A stretch of DNA of 64,000 nucleotides from Patiria pectinifera (taxonomy: Eukaryota > Echinodermata > Asteroidea > Valvatida > Asterinidae): assembly GCA_029964075.1 (NCBI GenBank), contig CM057149.1, positions 630,465 through 694,464 of the forward strand, in the 5' to 3' direction. Both the position numbers and the translations under genes were made by a program. Shown one piece after another: positions 35,703 to 47,411 of this stretch. Under the pieces are notes generated by a model. The model saw only the letters and a program-made list of their open reading frames with translations. It was not told where the DNA came from and searched no databases. The first letter of the stretch is position 1. Each line of letters begins with the position of its first letter.

Positions 35703-36216
35703 CAACCTCGTCCCCAGGGTGTCGAGCAATACGCGCCCACCACTACCTGCTCTCTCACCCTGGTATTGGATCATTTGCATGAGCAAGAATTTTGCACACG
35801 TATGCAAATGAGGAACAGTCTGGTGCCTGGATATGCGTTACACATTAGCGTTTGTTTTTGTATGCGGTGTCTGGGGTAAAAACAGAGTCAATTCGTAGCA
35901 GCGCGAGCACGGCGTGAGTTACGAAAACACGATTTTTGAAATCAAACTGTTACGATCTTATCGAGACAACATGCAGTATCATATTTCATATTAATATGAG
36001 CAAATTGGAAAGGAAATTAGTATTTTCGAGAAGGCATGGACGAATGATCGCGAAAACACGTACTGCACGTTGTGAATATATAGCACCAACTACACGATAA
36101 AAATCCATTACTAACCAATTGCGGTATCCAATCAGGATACAGGAAGAAAGTTTCCTATCCAGGGTTTACTATTGGAAACACGGTTGGAAATAAAGTAAGC
36201 ACTGGGGACGAGGTTG
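35703..36216 (-). mobile_element. CAACCTCG element, copy 5
   Basis: 514 bp, reverse orientation, in the sortilin intron between exons F and G. Both flanks are CTGTTAGAC, an exact 9-bp duplication. The interior closely matches copy 4. Confidence 0.93.
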
Positions 36217-36959
36217 CTGTTAGACAAACTCAGACATACATGTTTTGGGTAGTTATGGGGTACCACTATTGTCCACTTGACTTCCCTTCTTTTATTCTCC
36301 TTTGTTCCCATTGAAATCTCAAACTCCATAGCATTTTACATATGGGGTACTGAGATTTCTAAAGACCGACTTGCAGGGTACCATTGTCCCTATATGTTGC
36401 TCTTTGTTCCCGGTACCCCATAAGTCAGTATACGTATAAACCCACCCACCCACGGAAGGACAAGGCGAAAACAGTACACCCCTTGGGCTTCGCCGCGGGC
36501 CTTAAAAAAAAAGGCGTGAAACCACAACTTGCCAGCTTTGCCTGTTTGATCTGACTGCTGGTGACTAGCCATTGTTAAAAGTAAAGCAGGGGAAGTGGAA
36601 GTGAATTTTGATCGTCTGTGACTGTTTAGACAGCAGGTGGGTTAATTAAGGTAAGGTTTTATCACTTTTGAGGGTGGTTTTGATTGCTTTTGTTTTGCAA
36701 ATGAAAATAATTCAAACCAACAATATGCATATGATTAAATACTCCATTTAATCTGCACATAAACAAAATTGCAAAAATATCAAAATAAAAAGATTTTCCG
36801 ACTGACTGATGCTATTTTTGAAAGTCATGTAATTGGAAGCAGAAGTAATTTTTGGTTGTTCTTGGCCTCATCACTAGAAGACTATGAAACACCACTATGA
36901 AATGATGTAATCTACCATGTAAAGCTCAAATCATTTAAAGACAAGACCATTTAAAGGAC

Positions 36960-37343
36960 GTCTTGACGGACAAGGAGGTGTAGATGGCAACATGGGTCCG
37001 GATGCTGGAGGCGATGGTGCGCAGCGGACTAGTCTATGCAGTGCAAACCGAACGACTCCAAGCCTCCGAACGAGACAAGCTTGACAGCCTGTGGGTGAAT
37101 TTCTGCAGGAAGCTAGTCAAAGGCGGGTTCAGCAAGAAGAAGAACGCGGATGGTGAGGACACCTACGTGTACAAGTATAATGCTGGCGAAATACTGAAAA
37201 TCTGCCGGACATCCCGAGCGAGCGAGTTCTGCCTAAAACAGCACGTCAAGTACATGGCGCACATTACTTGCATGCCCAACTCGAGCGAGCAGAAACAGTG
37301 GCTGTTCACCAAGGCTGAGCATAAAAACAAAAAATCTGACTGA
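36960..37343 (+). mobile_element. LINE fragment (C-terminal RT-flanking region)
   Basis: One open frame reads LEAMVRSGLVYAVQTERLQ, LDSLWVNFCRKLVKGGF and FCLKQHVKYMAHITCMPNSS. This is the post-RT region of a non-LTR retrotransposon family whose usual form ends in a histidine-containing knuckle-like segment. It is truncated at both ends, with no frameshift, so probably a fairly recent fragment. It lies antisense in the sortilin intron, about 110 bp from exon F. Confidence 0.65.
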
Positions 37344-37452
37344 TTTATGTCTCTGTAACATAAGAATCGAAGACTGTCTTTATTTATACTTTCTAAGGCT
37401 TAAAATGAATTGAGACCGTTTTGCCATGACACTAAACTTTGGTTATTCTCAC

Positions 37453-37567
37453 CTGTTCCACAGACAAGTTAGACTCCAGACCGCTTGTGCACTGCTGCTG
37501 AAGTGTGTCCATGCTTCTGACTGGCTGAAAACCATTTACGCACATATCTCCAGGAATTTTACGATAT
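37453..37567 (-). CDS. SORT1-like: Sortilin exon F (end of 10CC module)
   Basis: It opens with YRKIPGDMCVNGFQP, the strongly conserved GYRKIPGD-C--G signature of sortilins; the glycine is split with exon E. It ends LQQQCTSGLESNLSVEQ. It carries cysteines 9 and 10, so exons C to F contain exactly the ten module cysteines in order. The acceptor is ctatag|A and the donor is CAG|GTGAGA, phase 0. No PKD/LRR domain (SorCS) and no LDL-receptor or FNIII domain (SORLA) intervenes before the membrane exon, which identifies sortilin proper. Confidence 0.93.
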
Positions 37568-37599
37568 CTATAGAGAGCCGACATTGAAAAATTTGTTTT

Positions 37600-38160
37600 G
37601 CATGTGATTCAACTTCACCTTAACTTCCAGCCATTAAGAGGATATTCCAACACTCATTTCCACATTCAATGATTGTTATGATTGTTACATACATGTACAT
37701 ACACATACACGGGAAATACCCGGTACATGTAATAGTATACATGGGAGTGTAGAAATACATGTAATAGTTAAAAAGCAATCTACTGGTAGTGATGGTTACA
37801 AGGATTAATGTACAAGAACACTATTTTATTAGTTGAAGATAACGGACAATTCCATGCAATACAAAAGTTTATCATTTTAGAATAAGACATAAAAAAAAAA
37901 AATTATGGAATGACAACTTTACAAATTTATAATTCATTGTTGCATCAAAGGCTACAGGTAGATCTGCTATTGAGGAAAACAAAAACACACAAAGTGAAAG
38001 TCTTTTTCAGAGGGTAGCAGATAATACAAAACATTGTATATTTGTTAAAATAAAAAATACAAGTTGAAAGTTTGTAGGAGAAAAACAATTATTTTGTGAA
38101 GAGCATGGGCAGTACATGTTTAACGCTCAGACAGTAACCTGGTATTGAGTTGGGCTATTA
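37600..38160. other. Unassigned intron sequence
   Basis: AT-rich, with a short acatgtac-rich tract near 37685-37760. Nothing else recognised. Confidence 0.45.
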
Positions 38161-38170
38161 GACTTATTAC

Positions 38171-38737
38171 CAGTGTTGTAGTCGAGTACTTTTTTTCCGA
38201 GTACCGAATACTGCCGAGTACTTAGGTTACTGAGTACGAGTACAAGTACAAGTACAAGTTCCGAGTAAAAGTTCAGGTCTCCGAATACAAGCACTTGTAC
38301 TTCTGAGTAGGAGTATGAGTACGAGTACTTCTATTTCCAAAAGTGGCCACACGGAAAATTGTTCATTATTGCTCAGGCCCAGTCAAACGGATATCTACAG
38401 ACCAACTCACAGCTAGCTGTTACATGTAAATGTGTTTGTCCGGATGTGATGGGAGAAAAATCAGGAAATTTTGATTTCTCTGCAAGCCAATCAATCATTT
38501 CCAACTGAACGTATCGATAATAAAATAAGGCCGCGGTAAGTCAAGTGATACCATTTGGAGTACTGTTATTCAAGTACGAGTACTTTGATGATCGAGTATA
38601 ATTTCGACATGTCGAGTACGAGTACTTTGCTGCCCGAGTACCAGTACCGTCATTATGAGTATGAGTACTTTGACATTGAAGTGTGAGTACCCTAAAAAAA
38701 AATTATACGAGTACCGAGTACGAGTACTACAACAATG
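38171..38737. mobile_element. Non-autonomous hAT-like element with GAGTAC arrays
   Basis: The ends CAGTGTTGTAGTCGAGTAC and GTACGAGTACTACAACAATG are inverted. The flanks CTTATTAC and CTTACCAC match at six of eight positions, compatible with a decayed hAT duplication. Both ends hold dense (C)GAGTACGAGTACTT arrays (38180-38335, 38570-38730) around a unique middle. Confidence 0.7.
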
Positions 38738-39003
38738 CTTACCACATGTGTACAGAGTGAGTTAAAAAAAAAATGTCCCTTTGGAAAATTTGTTGTCTCC
38801 CACAAAGGAAGAAAGCTTACCAGCTTTTCTCTTCAGCCAACATTCGATCTGGGTATTGACCACATTCAGTACAAATGTCACTAATATTCATCCATGCATG
38901 CAAAGGATACAGACCTTTCTTTGCAACTACCCCAAAACATTAACAACACAATGTTTCTCAATATTTTAAGGGGGTATTCAACGTTAATGCCACAACCAAG
39001 AAC

Positions 39004-40031
39004 CAGACTTGTATTCGAGTCACTAAACATCGAGTCCAAGTCCGAATCCGAGTCACATTTCTCGAGTCCAAGTCCGAGTCCTGAGTCCTCCAGGTCGAGT
39101 CCGAGTCCGAGTCACGAGTCACAAAGGTCGAGTCCAAGTCCCGAGTCACCTCTTTTGTATCGAAAAACATGCATTTTAGGGAATTCAGAGATTCAAAGTC
39201 ACCTTTGATATAGTATTGGAAATACGTACATTTCAGGTGCTGTAAATTTCCATTTTTCCCCACAGCTTTTCTCTAATTTTCTCTGGAAATGAGGAGTTCA
39301 TTTGCAAAAACAGTTATAAAGGCAATTCAGACAAAATTGGTATTGGACTAACTTTTGCATTTAAAGTTCAGGCGTTTCAAATATCTTTTTTTAGACTTCT
39401 ATGAAAGGTGGCGATTGAAGTTTGACGTAGTGCCGGTTTTCTCCTCTATTTTCCTCTTGCAGAACTTGCATTCTGCACTTGATCTTCCATTGGCATTTCT
39501 CTTGAAGTTAAGATACCCAAAATTGACAATTTTTGGAGTGGATGCCATCATGATCTTCGTACATTGCAACTTGCATGTAACGTTACCGAAACTGGCAGAT
39601 CAGCAGACTACTCATATCGCGTTATCGCGATGTGACAGCAATACACGTGTGAACGACAGGACGTCTGCCAAGAAAAGTCTGGTACCTTACCCTATCAATC
39701 TTGCACCAATGCAGTATTGCGTGCGGAAGGCGGGGTACAAGTTTCAGTACATTGATTTCTGTAATCAACATATCGGTAACCGGCCACGGCCACGCACGCA
39801 CCGTATCGAGCGCCCTGTACATGTATTGCACAGTAAAGAAAACGATCGACTTATGTATGAGTGCGTGTGCAGTGCGGTAATTTCCATCGAGTCACATGTC
39901 AGTTCGAGTCCAAGTCCGAGTCCGTAGCCCCGAGTCCGAGTCCGAGTCGTAAGTCAAAGTGACTCGAGTGCGAGTCCAAGTCATTAAAAATGTGACTCGA
40001 GTCCGAATCCGAGTCAAGAGTCATAAGTCTG
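39004..40031. mobile_element. Non-autonomous hAT element (1028 bp)
   Basis: The ends CAGACTTGTATTCGAGTC and GAGTCATAAGTCTG are flanked by an exact 8-bp duplication, CCAAGAAC. (C)GAGTCCAAGTCC arrays lie at 39020-39145 and 39895-40020, both in the same direction. A 190-residue open frame (39355-39927) has no similarity I recognise and no hAT motif. Confidence 0.88.
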
Positions 40032-40050
40032 CCAAGAACCTGAATAAGAT

Positions 40051-40291
40051 GCGCCACGATCTCAAGATCTAATATCCCCCTTCAATTTTTTTTCTTTGGG
40101 GCACCTCAAGGACCGGGTGTACTGCATTGTGCCAAACACCCTGCAGGATTTTCACCAGGATTACTGGTGAAATCCAAGCCCTCACAAGAACACGGATGGT
40201 CCGCAGAGCTATTGCAGACATGAGGACATGGGCACAACTATGCATTGATCTGAATGACAGACAGGTGGTGGGTCGAGAAGCAACAAAGTGA
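40051..40291 (+). pseudogene. IS630/Tc1-mariner transposase C-terminal remnant
   Basis: Frame one reads APRSQDLISPFNFF, then GHLKDRVYCIVPNTLQDF. After a one-base shift the next frame reads TRITGEIQALTRTRM, VRRAIADMRTWAQLC and IDLNDRQVVGRE-ATK-stop. This is the usual sPDLtP-DFFlWg-LKdrVy...RAi-dMr-Ra-lCi--ng end of IS630-like transposases. The aspartate expected before FF, third of the catalytic triad, is asparagine here. The rest of the gene is absent. Confidence 0.72.
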
Positions 40292-40860
40292 AAATAACCG
40301 TATCTGTCATTCACTTTCAAGTTCAATAAATGTAATTCTATTTAATTGATGTCCTGTTCTGCTATTCCTATAATTTCCTTCATTGTCCTCAGGCCCATTG
40401 TTGCCATCGTGTTCACAGCAAAAGGCATATTCTGAACATCGTGTTGGTATGGTTTGGGGTAGTCACAAAGAAAGGCCTGTATACATCCTTTTCATGCATG
40501 GATGAATATCAGTGAAACTTTTACTGACTTATGGTTAATACCCAGACCGAATGATGACTGAGAAGAAAAATAACAGTGTTGCTGTTGAAACCCCTCAACA
40601 GGAGTGAAGTTATCATCTGGAAACCATTAACCTTTAACTTACTACTGTGACTTTGACCTTTTGACCCCCAAATCAATAGTAACCTTTCCCATTTCTGTGG
40701 GAGACAACAAATTATCCAAAGTGACATTATTTTTTACCCACCTTGTACATTGTATGCACATGGACTTACCAGTATTCTACTTGTAATATACTTCAGAGTG
40801 CAATAACGTGACTGACATTACCTTAAGCTAAAAGACCGAGACTGACATTACACGTGACTG

Positions 40861-41370
40861 CAACCTCGTCCCCAGAGTGCTGAGCAGTACGCGCCCACCG
40901 CTACCTGCTCTCTCACCCTGGTATTGGATCATTTGCATGTGCAAGATTTTTGAACACGTATGCAAATGAGGAATAGTCTGGTGCATGCCTAGTGTGTGAC
41001 ATTTGTGTTTGTTTTTGTATGCGATGTCTGAGGTAAAAACAGAATCAATTCGTCGTAGCACGAGCATGGCATGAGTTACGAAAATACAATTTTACATTAA
41101 TTAAACTGTTACGATCTTAACGAGACAACATGCAGTATCACATTTTATATTAATAAAAACAAACTGGAAAGGAAATGAATATTTTCGATAAGGCGTGGAC
41201 GAATGATCGTGAAAACACGTACTGCACGTTGTTAATAACAACACCAAGTATACGATATAAATCCAGTTCTAGCCAATTGCGGTATCGAATCAGGATGCTG
41301 GAAGAAAGTTTCCTATCCAGGGCTATTGGAAACGAGGTTGGAAATAAAGTAAGCACTGGGGATGAGGTTG
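40861..41370 (-). mobile_element. CAACCTCG element, copy 6
   Basis: 510 bp, reverse orientation, in the intron between exons E and F. The flanks ACGTGACTG and ACATGACTG differ at one of nine positions. It is somewhat more diverged in the interior than copies 4 and 5. Confidence 0.9.
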
Positions 41371-41780
41371 ACATGACTGACATTTTTGTTATTATTATTT
41401 CAATATTTCACAGCTCTAAACCACAAAACTTATAAACAACGATCAATGTCACACGGTGTTACTACTTCCCAGAACTCAAGTTAAGACTATTTTTTATAGA
41501 TTTACTTAACTGGTCAGAATGTTGGTATTTCCAAAAAGAAAAAGAAATACCTTTTGTGATTGAAATCATAGTATTTTTTGTTTCTCATTTACAATCAAAG
41601 GCAATGAAATAAAAATGATAACTGAAAAATGCTACACATTTTCATAAAAACATTCCCCCAAAACAAAAATTGAAATAAACTAGAAGTATGTCTGTTTGAT
41701 GGACAGAACATAGGGCTTTACCACATTATGATTTTTGTTTGTGCTTTTTTGGTAATGTGCAGTCATATAAATAATAAATT

Positions 41781-41834
41781 TTATGTGTCACCTCATGAAA
41801 TTATTCTTACCACTGCACTCATACACATCCATTA
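41781..41834. repeat. Half copy of the palindromic MITE
   Basis: tgtcacctcatgaaattattcttaccactgcactc-type sequence matches one arm of 9425-9606 and 20545-20712. The other arm is missing. Confidence 0.6.
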
Positions 41835-41930
41835 TTGAACATCAGCTATAAAGTTTCATTCATGCAGTGATGGGATCACAGAATAAAATGAAGGTTAAAC
41901 AGATGAAGCTGGTTTTATTGTATAACTTAC

Positions 41931-42047
41931 CCCCAAGTATTGATCTTCTCCTCGTTTCCATTAATGCAGATGTCCAGGTGTGAGGGGTCAACATCCGCAC
42001 TCACTTTGCATTCTTTACTTTCACCTTTGCGGCTAAACCCAAAGTCA
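41931..42047 (-). CDS. SORT1-like: Sortilin exon E (10CC module, middle)
   Basis: Thirty-eight full codons, beginning DFGFSRKGESKECKV and ending DICINGNEEKINTW. It matches the CDFG(Y/F)-R...C...L-(F/I)C--G-EE---T stretch of sortilins. It completes cysteine 6 and adds cysteines 7 and 8. The acceptor is tcttcag|T and the donor is GGGG|GTAAGT, leaving phase 2. The intron to exon D (42048-47411) is nearly filled by a 4.67-kb TIR element whose left end starts 294 bp from this exon. Confidence 0.92.
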
Positions 42048-42340
42048 CTGAAGAATATAAAACAAGTGAAAACATATCAATTTCAAAGTGTGGTTACAAG
42101 TAATAAGGGATGAACAATAACAAGGGCAACTTCGTAACGTCACTGTAAGTGACTTGAATTTGGACTAGAAGCATTGTAATGGACCAGCATAAACATAATA
42201 AGAAGTAAATGACATGCTATGTTATGTGTTTGTATGGACTCCAAATTAAAGTTATGTTACTGCAAAATAGTGACTCATATTGATAATGTTGACAACCCCC
42301 CCCCCCCCCCGGAAGTGTGTGCCGATTCTACTAGCGAATA

Positions 42341-45300
42341 CTTACCTGTAGAGCATTACCACATGTGCATTATTCCATTGAGGACGCTATCCATTCTCTA
42401 TTATTTTCCTACATTATTTAGCGGCCTGTCCACCATTTCACTCCCTCTTTTCTTGAGAGTACAAGTGCTTGAGAGTTGGGAGGCAGGTGGGCACTCTATG
42501 GGTAAGTACTTGCAAGTAGAATGGGGGAGGGGGATTCTACTGCACTTGTCTTACCCATAGAGCACTACTTCATATAGGTAGGTGGGTTCAAGCATACAAC
42601 ATAAAGTGTACAAGCTGGTCAGCGGGCTGCACGGGAGTGTAATCCCTATGAATAAACACCCATCAGAACGAAACCAGGAAATCGGCACTCACCAAAGAGG
42701 ACAGGCCTTTACTGTTTGGTACTGGGGGGCACCAGCCGTGTACAAACTGAGTCTGGTAATGCTGCTGGGATGCTAAGTCGAGGGGCTGCATGGTCTGTTT
42801 GCTCTGGAAGTAGCAGGTTGTGTACATGCTGGTGGATGTCACCATGTGGCTTGCTAGATGTCCGTTAGTGGCACATCATTGCAAAAGGCCCATCAAAAAG
42901 CTACACTCTGGACTTTTTGGGCATGTACCTTGTTCCTGGGGTACAGGCCAATCTATGAATACAAGCACATGGCAGACGCAGCCCAATAGGCGATAGTGTT
43001 GCGAGATGCTAGATGGTGCGGCAGAACTTCATTTAATCTCGGTCTGATAGTCGCCGCCAAATTATGTACCAGCTATGGGTACAGACCCAAGGTCTTTCAT
43101 CCGAAATTGATGAGAGAAGCTTGAAGTTGGGTATCAAGATGTCAAATATCATTGATGAGCTGTTTTCTGTGGGAGGGGAGGCATGGGGCTGGAACATACA
43201 CGGCCTGGCTCCAAAGAACTTTAATGAGGATGGGTTTCGCTGAGTTCGCTCTGCAGCAAGCCATGGCTACTATCAAGAGGAAGGTCATCACCAAGGAGAT
43301 AGTCAGGATAGCAGCCTCATTAAGGGTCTCGAAGGGGCCCGAGTTAGTGTAAAACCTGCACAAGGACCCCTAACATAAGAAGGGTGAGTTGGGGCATAAA
43401 ACCATGCCCAAATGAAATGTGCATGGACACCTGATCGCAGAGAAAGCTGCCATACATGTTTAAATGGCCATATTTGCCCACAAAACAGCTCTGAATCGAT
43501 CTGCCTTGATCTTCCTGGACACTCAGAAGAGATGGGAGATATGGAAAAAGGGGGCAAACAGTTGGTCTATAGTAGAGAGTCGGTTTGCCATGCCTGAGAC
43601 TTGGAAAAACAGGAGCTGAAATAGAAGCTAACCGTCGTTCTCTTTTGAGAAGTACCATGTTGCAAAGCAGAGGCCAGGAAATGGGCTCACCCTGGAGATT
43701 CATGTAAGAGGCCGCCATTTTGTTGTATCCTCCCAGACGGTACCCTCATTCAGGGTACAGGCAGACATGTTGCAAACTCGGTGCCAGGCAGGAGACCAGA
43801 TTGGACTGAAGGAGAAAGGGGCCAGAAATAGAGCTGAAGCGGACATAAGTAAAGGCAGCATATTGGAATCAAGTTTAAAATGACTACCAATAAGCAAGTG
43901 AACAATAGCCACATGGGGACATTACAGCAGGTGTGTCAGCAGAAGAAAGAACAATGGCTGGCATCTGCCTTTTCGCTCCAGTAAAGGTGTTGTCCCATAG
44001 CAATGGTGCCTGAATGTCATCTCTTGTCAAAACACTCGATTTCTCCCTAGAGAGCCCGGTGCTTGTTTTAGTCAGTGGGTGGTCTGGGAGCATCCATTAA
44101 CTGGAACCATGACTGAGGTTAAGTTATCAATGGTCAGAGGATAGCCAGGGTTAAGACCAAGTAAAATGGGTCAAAGGGCCCCATAAGTTGAGGGTAGAGG
44201 CCTGGAGCCTTTGGGATATAGTGACTGCTACAAGCCAGCCTGTGGTTGGAAGCAGCAGCGTAATCCAAAGTTGGATGGAACTTCAAGGACTGGTGGAGTC
44301 TGACAGCCTGACAACCAGTACCTCATCTGCCATGCCCAGTAAGAAAAGGGATTTTTTTCTGTCTTGTCTGCCAAATTAGTGATGGAGTAAGGCATTCTAA
44401 CACAGACTTAAGTTGCTGAGGACACAGCTAATCAAATGAGAATGTGAGCAATCATCCATGATGGATCCTGGGGTTGGGTTACACTGGTCTGGTGATTGTG
44501 ACAATCCTTAAGTTGAGAGAAACTGTGGAAGGGTCATCATGGACACTGAACACTGAACAGCCAAAGAATCTAAAGCAGAGATGAAACTGGCATAGGGAAA
44601 AAAATCAGGGAAATAGGCCTAACAAAATTACGTGTCCGAAATTTGGGCTGTAATACACATACACAATTGTATGTACAATACACTTCAGGCCCAATTTCTG
44701 GACACCGACTCCCATTTTAATTTGATCCAAAGGAAAATTTTTGATAAAAAAATGGTCAGTGTTTTCATAAAATCAAATGGCCTGATCTACTGTTAGTGTT
44801 ATTTTGTAATGGACTCATCAACAGAAGTTCACTTCTTACTTGAGAAAGTCAAGGAAAAAGCCTGAAAGACAAGGGCACTTTTCATGACAACACTTCAATC
44901 ATGTCCATGTTTCAACCACACAACTCCGTATAGTACGTGGGAAAAAAATTGGGCATTATTGTCTTTTTCTTCAAACAAATGCCAGTGAAATGTTTCACTA
45001 TTGCTTTCTTCGCCATCCTCAGGACAATCATTGCGATTTTTAAAGCATTGCATTTTATACAACTAAATCTGAAACCTTCGAAAATTGCACATGTTGGATT
45101 TTATCCTCTGGATCGTTCATCATGTTCATGAGCAGATGAGCTTACCCGTAACCGACCGGCCATGTGCTAGTGGGCGGCACGGTAGGTACGTTGGTAGGTA
45201 CCGTTGCATATCATCGTATGCAGCTGTACTGTGCTACACGCATGCTTCATACACTGTATTACCGTGTGATGCAATGATTTTTCCATATCATGTGTTAGCC

Positions 45301-47011
45301 TAGGTGTTGCTACCATAGAAGCACTCCATTAGCCTCAGGTGAAAGCGATTAAAACTAAGCTCTGGATAATTTTACGTGCCGTTTTCATTGAATTATAGTT
45401 GAAAAAAAAATATTTTGTGGTAGGAATCGTAAAAAAAATCTGACTTTTCATTGGAAAAGTCAAAAAGTCTGATTACCGATTAAAATCTGAAATGTTTCAT
45501 CTCTGCTAAAGGAAAAGTTGCAGCATGAGGTAAGTTAGTCTTGGTGAAACGCGGGTTAAGTGCTGATGCAGGTATTTCAGATGACAGACCTGGGTCAGGG
45601 TGAGAAATCATTAATGAAGACTGAAAGAGCCCAAGCTTTCACTAGCCCGGAGTAAGACTGGGCCTTGGCCAGACAGAACAGTAGAAGAATGCTTGCATTT
45701 CTGTGGATTGGGGGCAACTGCGAAGCTAGGCTGCAGAGTGGGAGCCCCAGTCTGGCCATGAACACTCAGAGTATGTCCGGAGTTGTAATAAAGTCCAGGC
45801 AGTTGAGGCACCAAAGATTGACAGCAGGCAAGCTAGGTACATGGTCACAGCTGACCTGCTGTCAAGCTTTTTTTAGTTAGGGTGAGTATTGAAAGCACTC
45901 TGAGCTTTGGCTCAGCATTTCGCTTTTGGGCGTATCGGCTTCGATAACGCATCCATATAGAATACAAACGCAGATATGCCAATAGCCATACAAAAGCCGT
46001 ACAAAATTTCGAGTTTTCCATAGGTTTGTGCACGACATGGATGCGCCCAGCAGGCATCACTTTGTATATCGAGTCAGCGCTCTAGCAATTTAATATAGCT
46101 CTGTGCCGGTAACAAAACTCTATCTACCTTCAAGCATGGATGATCTTGCAGCACTCAATGTGCCATTTTTGTACGTGTCCCCCCCCCCCCCCCCCCAACA
46201 AAATGACCTTGGCTAATACTAGGCTAAGCGCCTAGAAGATGAATAGGGCATGAGGGCTTTACATAGAGGGCGAAGTGTCACTCTGTTGGCCAAGGTAGCA
46301 CTGGGAGTGAGGGACTTGCCTGGTGTCACACCGTTTAAGGTGTCACTCCGTTTAAGGCCAAAAAAAAAAGTCTCCGGTTTCTGGTATGCGCGCGCGTCGC
46401 CGTAGCCATGCGCGTCGACAAAATGAAAAAAGGTTTTTTTTCAATGAAAGATGATGTCTCAAACCGCCAAACTCACTGGTTTGACTGGAATTCTGCTGCT
46501 GCACAATTTTAACGTGTTTTTAGATTGGGTTATGGTCGAGAATAAGCTTTATGTGGCCTCTCTGCACTCCCATACATTTGCACTAAGTTTAGTCGGGCAC
46601 CATTTGCAGTCATCAGCCGACATTTGAAGCAAAAAAAATCAGGTAAAAAAAAAAAAAAGCCGCGTCACCGCACCACTTTTTGGGCAAGCTCCATACCAGA
46701 ATCCGGAGACTTTTTGGGGGGGGCCTAAGAGGCAGTAAAACAAAATCTCACACCAATACGTTCAAAAGGAAGGCTGGAAGGAATCTAAGAAATGACTACA
46801 AGCCATAGTGTACAGAATGGCTGATGAAAGAAGTCAAAAGTCGAACAGAAACTGGAGCTCTGAAATACACGTCTTTCACAAAGCGTGCTTAGAGAAAAGA
46901 GGAAGTGAAATGGCCAGCGGGCGGGCCGCAAGGTACTGTGGGAACATAAATCTTAGTGAATGATAAGTGCCCTCAAGAGAATAATGCATGTAGCAGTGCT
47001 CTACAGGTAAG
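42341..47011. mobile_element. 4.67-kb element with terminal inverted repeats, no recognised transposase
   Basis: The left end cttacctgtagagcattacc, with gtgcattattccattgagg following, pairs with the right end: ctctacaggtaag at 47011 preceded by cctcaagagaataatgcatg. The arms continue with gcggcc and atttcactccctctttt-like blocks for about 130 bp. No convincing target duplication. The interior (42600-46060) is less AT-rich than its surroundings and has open frames up to 124 codons (e.g. minus 43344-43718) that resemble nothing I know. A Harbinger-like MITE sits near the right end. It fills most of the intron between exons D and E. Confidence 0.6.
46356..46725. mobile_element. Harbinger-like MITE, copy 2
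   Basis: It is flanked by TAA and shares aaccgccaaactcactggtt, ttgactggaattctgctgct and gaataagctttatgtggcct with copy 1. The right end ccagaatccggagacttttt retains the inverted terminus better than copy 1. It lies inside the large TIR element 42341-47011. Confidence 0.78.
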
Positions 47012-47411
47012 AAGAGCACAGTACAAACCTGATTTACACCAGCATAATTCATCTAGACATGATTATTATAGATAAGGCTTTTCTATGTTATTAACATTTT
47101 CTGCTTTATTAAATTGCAGATTGTTATCTCAATCACTTAGAGATCATCATAGCTTATCAAGTGACTCTGAGTTTATGGTGTGTAATTGGTTGGTTTTGAT
47201 TGTGAACACCAGTCATTTAGTTACCTTGTTTTCAGAAGTCCGAGCTTATAGTTTTTGAAACTTTAGTCTATGGCCAGTCAATGGACTCGAGGAGCTTAGT
47301 CTAATGACTGGACATAACAGCCAAAAACAGCTGTTTTTCCATGTGACACACACTTTTTTTTCTCAAAAACTTGTAGAAATGCCCATCATATATAGCTGAT
47401 AATTCACTTAC

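Larger units (their letters stand above)
38753..40745. mobile_element. IS630/mariner-type element with long inverted ends, split by a hAT
   Basis: The termini cagagtgagttaaaaaaaaa and the inverted tttttacccaccttg sit beside TA. The arms share aatttgttgtctcccaca, gatattcatccatgcatg and cctttctttgcaactacccc over roughly 200-350 bp with indels. Between the arms remain a hAT insertion (39004-40031) and a transposase C-terminus (40051-40291). Confidence 0.78.

Noticed and set aside
39355..39927. 190-codon open frame on the plus strand
   Set aside because: It lies inside a hAT element, ends within the GAGTCC array (SSSPSPSP) and shows no hAT or other motif; open by chance.
43344..43718. 124-codon minus-strand frame as a host gene
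   Set aside because: No recognised domain or splice context, and it sits within the large TIR element; recorded there instead.
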